From Hanleya hanleyi (taxonomy: Eukaryota > Mollusca > Polyplacophora > Lepidopleurida > Hanleyidae): 64,000 nt of DNA. Positions 59,101 to 64,000 of this stretch are shown piece after piece. Where the stretch lies: positions 62,001 to 126,000 of the forward strand of contig JAVTVY010037275.1 of the NCBI GenBank assembly GCA_036873755.1, written 5' to 3'. Both the position numbers and the translations under genes were made by a program. The notes beneath the pieces are model-generated. The model was not told where the DNA came from and did no database searches. It saw only the letters and a list, made by a program, of their open reading frames with translations. The stretch's first letter is position 1. Every line of letters begins with the position of its first letter.

Positions 59101-62100
59101 ATTGAGAAAAAACCTGAAGAGACCTTTCAAGAAGTCCTTGGAATTCTACCACAGCCTCAACCTGAAGTTGTAGTGGTTGAATTCATGCCAACTCAACCAG
59201 AAGAAGCAGTAACTTATGAGGAAACCGTTGAAATCTCTGAAGTTGTGGAAGAGAAAGAGGCAGCTGAAGAGGGGGTTGAGGAAAAACCGGAAGAGACATT
59301 TGAAGAAATCCTTGAAATTCAACCCCTACCTCAACCTGAAGTTGTGGAGATTGAATTCATTCCAACTCAACCAGAAGATGAAATTGTAACTCACAAAGAA
59401 ATCACTGAAGAACAGGAAGAGATAGTTGAAGAGGAGATTGAGGAAAAACCGGAAGAGACATTTGAAGAAATCCTTGAAATTCAACCCCTACCTCAACCTG
59501 AAGTTGTGGAGATTGAATTCATTCCAACTCAACCAGAAGAAGAAATTGTAACTCCTGAGGAAACTGTGGAAATCACTGAAGAACAGGAAGAGATAGTTGA
59601 AGAGGAGATTGAGGATAAACCAGAAGAGACATTTGAAGAAACACTTGAAATTCAACCTAAACCTGAAGTTGTAGAGATTGAATTTATGCCAACAGAACCG
59701 GAAGAAGCAGTGACTCATGAAGAAACTGTAGAAATCACTGAAGTTGTAGAAGAGGATGAGGCAGTTGAAGATGAGGTTGAGGAAAAGCCTGAGGAAAGAT
59801 TTGAAGAAGTACTTGATGTACAAATTGCACCAGAAACTGATATTGTGGAGCTTGAAATCAGGCCTTCAGAGCAAGAAACCATTGTAACATTCAGACAAAC
59901 ATTTGAAATTACACAAGAGATGGAGAAAGTAGAGATAGTTGATGAGGAGATTGAGAAAAAACCTGAAGAGACCTTTGAAGAAACTCTGCAAATTCAACCC
60001 GAACCTCAACAGGAAGTTGTGGAGATTGAATTCATGCCAACTCGACCAGAAGAAGAATTAACTCATGAGGAAACTGTAGAAATCACCCAAGTTGACGAAG
60101 AGGAAGAGGTTGTTGAAGAGGAAATTGAGGAAAAACCTGAAGAGACATTTGAAGAAATCCTTGAAATTCAACCCCAACCTCAAACTGAAGTTGTGGAGAT
60201 TGAATTCATCCCAACTCAACCAGAAGAAGAAATTGTAACTCACGAGGAAACTGTAGAAATCACTGAAGAACAGGAACAGATAGTTGAAGAGGAGATTGAG
60301 GAAAAACCGGAAGAGACATTTGAAGAAATCCTTGAAATTCAACCCCAATCTCAAACTGAAGTTGTGGAGATTGAATTCATCCCAACTCAACCAGAAGAAG
60401 AAATGGTAACTCATGAGGAAACTGTAGAAATCACTGAGGAACAGGAAGAGATAGTTGAAGAGGATATTGAGGAAAAACCGGAAGAGACATTTGAAGAAAT
60501 CCTTGAAATTCAACCCCAACATAAACCTGAGGTTGTAGAGATTGAATTTATGCCAACAGAACCGGAAGAAGCAGTAACTCATGAAGAAACTGTAGAAATC
60601 ACTGAAGTTGTAGAAGAGGATGAGGCAGTTGAAGAGGAGGTTGACGAAAAACCCGAGGAGACATTTGAAGAAGTACTTGATGTACGAATTGCACCAGAAA
60701 CTGATATTGTGGAGCTTGAAATCAGGCCTTCAGAGCCAGAAACCATTGTAACATTCAGACAAACATTTGAAATTACGCAAGAGATGGAGAAAGTAGAGAT
60801 AGTTGATGAGGAGATTGAGAAAAAACCTGAAGAGACCTTTGAAGAAACTCTGGAAATTCAACCCGAATCTCTACAGGAAGTTGTGGAGATTGAATTCATG
60901 CCAACTCGACCAGAAGAAGAAGTAACTCATGAGGAAACTGTAGAAATCACCCAAGTTGTCGAAGAGGAAGAGGTTGTTGAAGAGGAAATTGAGGAAAAAC
61001 CTGAAGAGACATTTGAAGAAATCCTTGAAATTCAACCCCAACCTCAAACTGAAGTTGTGGAGATTGAATTCATCCCAACTCAACCAGAAGAAGAAATTGT
61101 AACTCTCGAGGAAACTGTAGAAATCACTGAAGAACAGGAAGAGATAGTTGAAGAGGAGATTGAGGAAAAACCGGAAGAGACATTTGAAGAAATCCTTGAA
61201 ATTCAACCCCAACCTCAAACTGAAGTTGTGGAGATTGAATTCATCCCAACTCAACCAGAAGAAGAAATGGTAACTCATGAGGAAACTGTAGAAATCACTG
61301 AGGAACAGGAAGAGATAGTTGAAGAGGATATTGAGGAAAAACCGGAAGAGACATTTGAAGAAATCCTTGAAATTCAACCCCAACATAAACCTGAAGTTGT
61401 AGAGATTGAATTTATGCCAACAGAACCGGAAGAAGCAGTAACTCATGAAGAAACTGTAGAAATCACTGAAGTTGTAGAAGAGGATGAGGCAGTTGAAGAG
61501 GAGGTTGAGGAAAAACCCGAGGAGACATTTGAAGAAGTACTTGATGTACGAATTGCACCAGAAACTGATATTGTGGAGCTTGAAATCAGGCCTTCAGAGC
61601 AAGAAACCATTGTAACATTCAGACAAACATTTGAAATTACACAAGAGATGGAGAAAGTAGAGATAGTTGATGAAGAGATTGAGAAAAAACCTGAAGAGAC
61701 CTTTCAAGAAGTCCTTGAAATTCTACCACAGCCTCAACCTGAAGTTGTAGAGGTTGAATTCATGCCAACTCAACCAGAAGAAGCAGTAACTTATGAGGAA
61801 ACCGTTGAAATCTCTGAAGTTGTGGAAGAGAAAGAGGCAGCTGAAGAGGGGGTTCGGGAAAAACCTGAAGAGACATTTGAAGAAATCCTTGAAATTCAAC
61901 CCCAACCTCAAACTGAAGTTGTGGAGATTGAATTCATCCCAACTCAACCAGAAGAAGAAATTGTAACTCACGAAGAAATCACTGAAGAACAGGAAGAGAT
62001 AGTTGAAGAGGAGATTGAGGAAAAACCGGAAGAGACATTTGAAGAAATCCTTGAAATTCAACCCCTACCTCAACCTGAAGTTGTGGAGATTGAATTCATT

Positions 62101-64000
62101 CCAACTCAACCAGAAGAAGAAATTGTAACTCATGAGGAAACTGTGGAAATCACTGAAGAACAGGAAGAGATAGTTGAAGAGGAGGTTGAGGATAAACCGG
62201 AAGAGACATTTGAAGAAATACTTGAAATTCAACCTAAACCTGAAGTTGTAGAGATTGAATTTATGCCAACAGAACCGGAAGAAGCAGTAACTCATGAAGA
62301 AACTGTAGAAATCACTGAAGTTGTAGAAGAGGATGAGGCAGTTGAAGATGAGGTTGAGGAAAAGCCTGAGGAGAGATTTGAAGAAGTACTTGATGTACAA
62401 ATTGCACCAGAAACTGATATTGTGGAGCTTGAAATCAGGCCTTCAGAGCCAGAAACCATTGTAACATTCAGACAAACATTTGAAATTACACAAGAGGTGG
62501 AGAAAGAAGAGATAGTTGATGAGGAGATTGAGAAAAAACCTGAAGAGACCTTTGAAGAAACTCTAGAAATTCAACCCCAACCTCAACAGGAAGTTGTGGA
62601 GATCGAATTCAAGCCAACTCGACCAAAAGAAGAAGTAACTCATGAGGAAACTGTACAAATCACCCAAGTTGTCGAAGAGGAAGAGGTTGTTGAAGAGGAA
62701 ATTGAGGGAAAACCTGAAGAGAAATTTGATGAAGTCTTTGAAATTCAACCGCAGCCTCAACCGGAAGTTGTAGAGGTTGAATTCATGCCAACTCAACCAG
62801 AAGAAGCAGTAACTTATGAGGAAACCGTTGAAATCTCTGAAATTGTGGAAGAGAAAGAGGCAGCTGAAGAGGGGATTGAGGAAAAACCTGAAGAGACATT
62901 TGAAGAAATCCTTGAAATTCAACCCCAACCTCAACCTGAAGTTGTGGAGATTGAATTCATCCCAACTCAACCAGAAGAAGAAATTGTAACTCATGAGGAA
63001 ACTGTAGAAATCACTGAAGAACAGGAAGAGATAGTTGAAGAGGAGATTGAGGAAAAACCGGAAGAGACATTTGAAGAAATCCTTGAAATTCAACCCCAAC
63101 CTAAACCTGAAGTTGTAGAGATTGAATTTATGCCAACAGAACTGGAAGAAGCAGTAACTCATGAAGAAACTGTAGAAATCACTGAAGTTGTGGAAGAGGA
63201 AGAGGTCGCTAAAGAGGAGATTGAGGAAAAACCTGAAGAGATATTTGAAGATGTTCTTGATGTACCAATAGCACCAGAAACAGATATTGTGGAGCTTGAA
63301 ATCAGGCCTTCACAACCAGAAACTATGGTAACTTTCAGACAAACATTTGAAATTACACAAGATATAGATAAAGAAGAGATAGTTGAAGAGGAGATTGAAG
63401 AAAAACCTGAAGGGACATTTGAAGAAGTCCTTGAAATTCAACCTAAACCTGAAATTGTGGAGATTCAATTCATGCCAACTCAGCCAGAAGAAGAAACAGT
63501 GACTCATGAGGAAACTATAGAAATCCCTGAAGAAGAGGAAGTAGTTGAAGATCAAATTGAGGAAAAAAGTGAAGAGACGTTTGAAGAAACTCTAGAAATT
63601 CAACCTAAACCTAAACCTGAAGTTATAGAGATTGAATTCAAACCAACTCAGCCAGGAGAAGTAACTCATGAGGAAACTGTAGAAATCACTGAAGTTGTTG
63701 AAGAGGAAGAGGTTGTTGAAGAAGAAATTGAGGAAACACCTGAAGAGATATTAGAAGAAGTACTTGATGTACAAATTGCACCAGAAACTGATATTGTGGA
63801 GCTTGAAATCAGGCCTTCAGAGCAAGAAACCATTGTAACATTCAGACAAACATTTGGAATTACACAAGAGGTGGAGAAAGAAGAGATAGTTGATGAGGAG
63901 ATTGAGAAAAAACCTGAAGAGACCTTTGAAGAAACTCTGGAAATTCAACCCCAACCTCAACAGGAAGTTGTGGAGACCGAATTCAAGCCAACTCGAGTAG
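53111..64000 (+). CDS. Titin-like protein, giant repeat exon open to the window end (partial)
   Basis: The exon enters in phase 1 after atgctatatcag and stays open, with every line read in the same frame, to base 64000: 10,890 bp and about 3,629 codons without a stop or splice exit. A lead of about 200 residues (53111-53700) contains a small repeat (ELVSTELVVEP type) and mixed acidic sequence. The rest is a tandem series of about 57-residue modules with head EEKPEETFEEILEIQPQPQ, middle TEVVEIEFIPTQPEEE and tail VTHEETVEITEEQEEIVEEE. A typical module has 23 Glu and one Lys in 57 residues. Every fourth or fifth module is a variant with LDVRIAPETDIVELEIRPSE. The modules are clearly homologous to those at 16570-20040. 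No Ig domain is reached before the window ends. By analogy with the other exons one may close it. Likely a very long, anionic, extensible spacer. The near-identity of large blocks means the copy number should be treated with caution. Confidence 0.88.
53760..64000 (+). repeat. 171-bp (57-residue) coding module array
   Basis: About 60 modules. The spacing between consecutive 'gaggaaaaaccggaagagac' heads is commonly 171 bp (for example 54286 to 54457), with shorter forms when parts of the tail are missing. The reading frame is never broken, unlike the two 45-residue arrays. Confidence 0.92.
53941..62358 (+). repeat. Super-repeats: blocks of 3264, 2577 and 2577 bp
   Basis: The variant head gaaaaacccgag..tttgaagaagtacttgatgta starts at 53941, 54805, 55669, 56356, 57205, 58069, 58933, 59782, 60646, 61510 and 62359, giving block lengths 864, 864, 687, 849 / 864, 864, 849 / 864, 864, 849. 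Super-blocks therefore start at 53941 (3264 bp), 57205 (2577), 59782 (2577) and 62359 (incomplete, then diverging). Rare variants recur at matching places, for example cccgaatctctacagg at 55021, 58285 and 60862. Confidence 0.9.

Overview
The window looks like animal nuclear DNA: AT-rich, with long GT-AG introns full of minisatellites and short inverted-repeat elements. It carries part of one giant plus-strand muscle-type gene. The protein is an intracellular I-set Ig protein in which single Ig domains are separated by very long, glutamate-rich, low-complexity spacers (E, V, P, T, I, Q), like the elastic regions of titin-family proteins. No Fn3 or kinase domain is visible, and neither end of the gene is in the window. 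The repeat style and giant spacer exons suggest an invertebrate, probably a mollusc or other lophotrochozoan; the taxon is inference. I give no gene symbol.

Layout: 1-839 intron; 840-1057 second half of an Ig domain; 1812-3941 Ig, acidic spacer, Ig; 4367-4547 plus 4903-5120 a split Ig; 5760-6287 spacer and Ig; 6869-10014 plus 10806-11817 a 1.3-kb-codon spacer ending in an Ig; 12492-21526 a 9-kb exon with two repeat families and a terminal Ig; 22613-22771 a small acidic exon; 24723-24883 plus 25330-25495 a split Ig; 38303-38571 an exon with a stop codon that encodes a hydrophobic C-terminal tail, followed by polyadenylation signals; 46663-50407 a 45-residue repeat array and Ig; 53111 to the window end an open exon of at least 10.9 kb made of nested repeats. 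Nine Ig domains and about 10,500 codons are present.

Nearly every cassette starts and ends at a phase-1 intron, so cassettes can be skipped or joined without changing frame. This would let one gene make spacers of different length. The 38303 exon would give a shorter isoform ending in a membrane-inserting tail, comparable in logic (not sequence) to the alternative terminal exon of vertebrate titin novex-3. It could instead be the true end of one gene, with a second gene downstream.

The coding repeats are hierarchical: 16-residue, 45-residue, 75/78-residue (in 459- and 402-bp pairs), and 57-residue modules in 849-864-bp blocks, themselves in 2577- and 3264-bp super-blocks. The 12.8-kb intron 25496-38302 holds more than 8 kb of related minisatellites. 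Seven copies of one terminal-inverted-repeat element and one copy of a second (with a 3-bp TTA target duplication) lie in introns. Several short 'noisy' patches, including five frame breaks within coding arrays, all fall in tandem repeats; assembly error is the simplest explanation, though one patch can also be read as a tiny in-frame intron.
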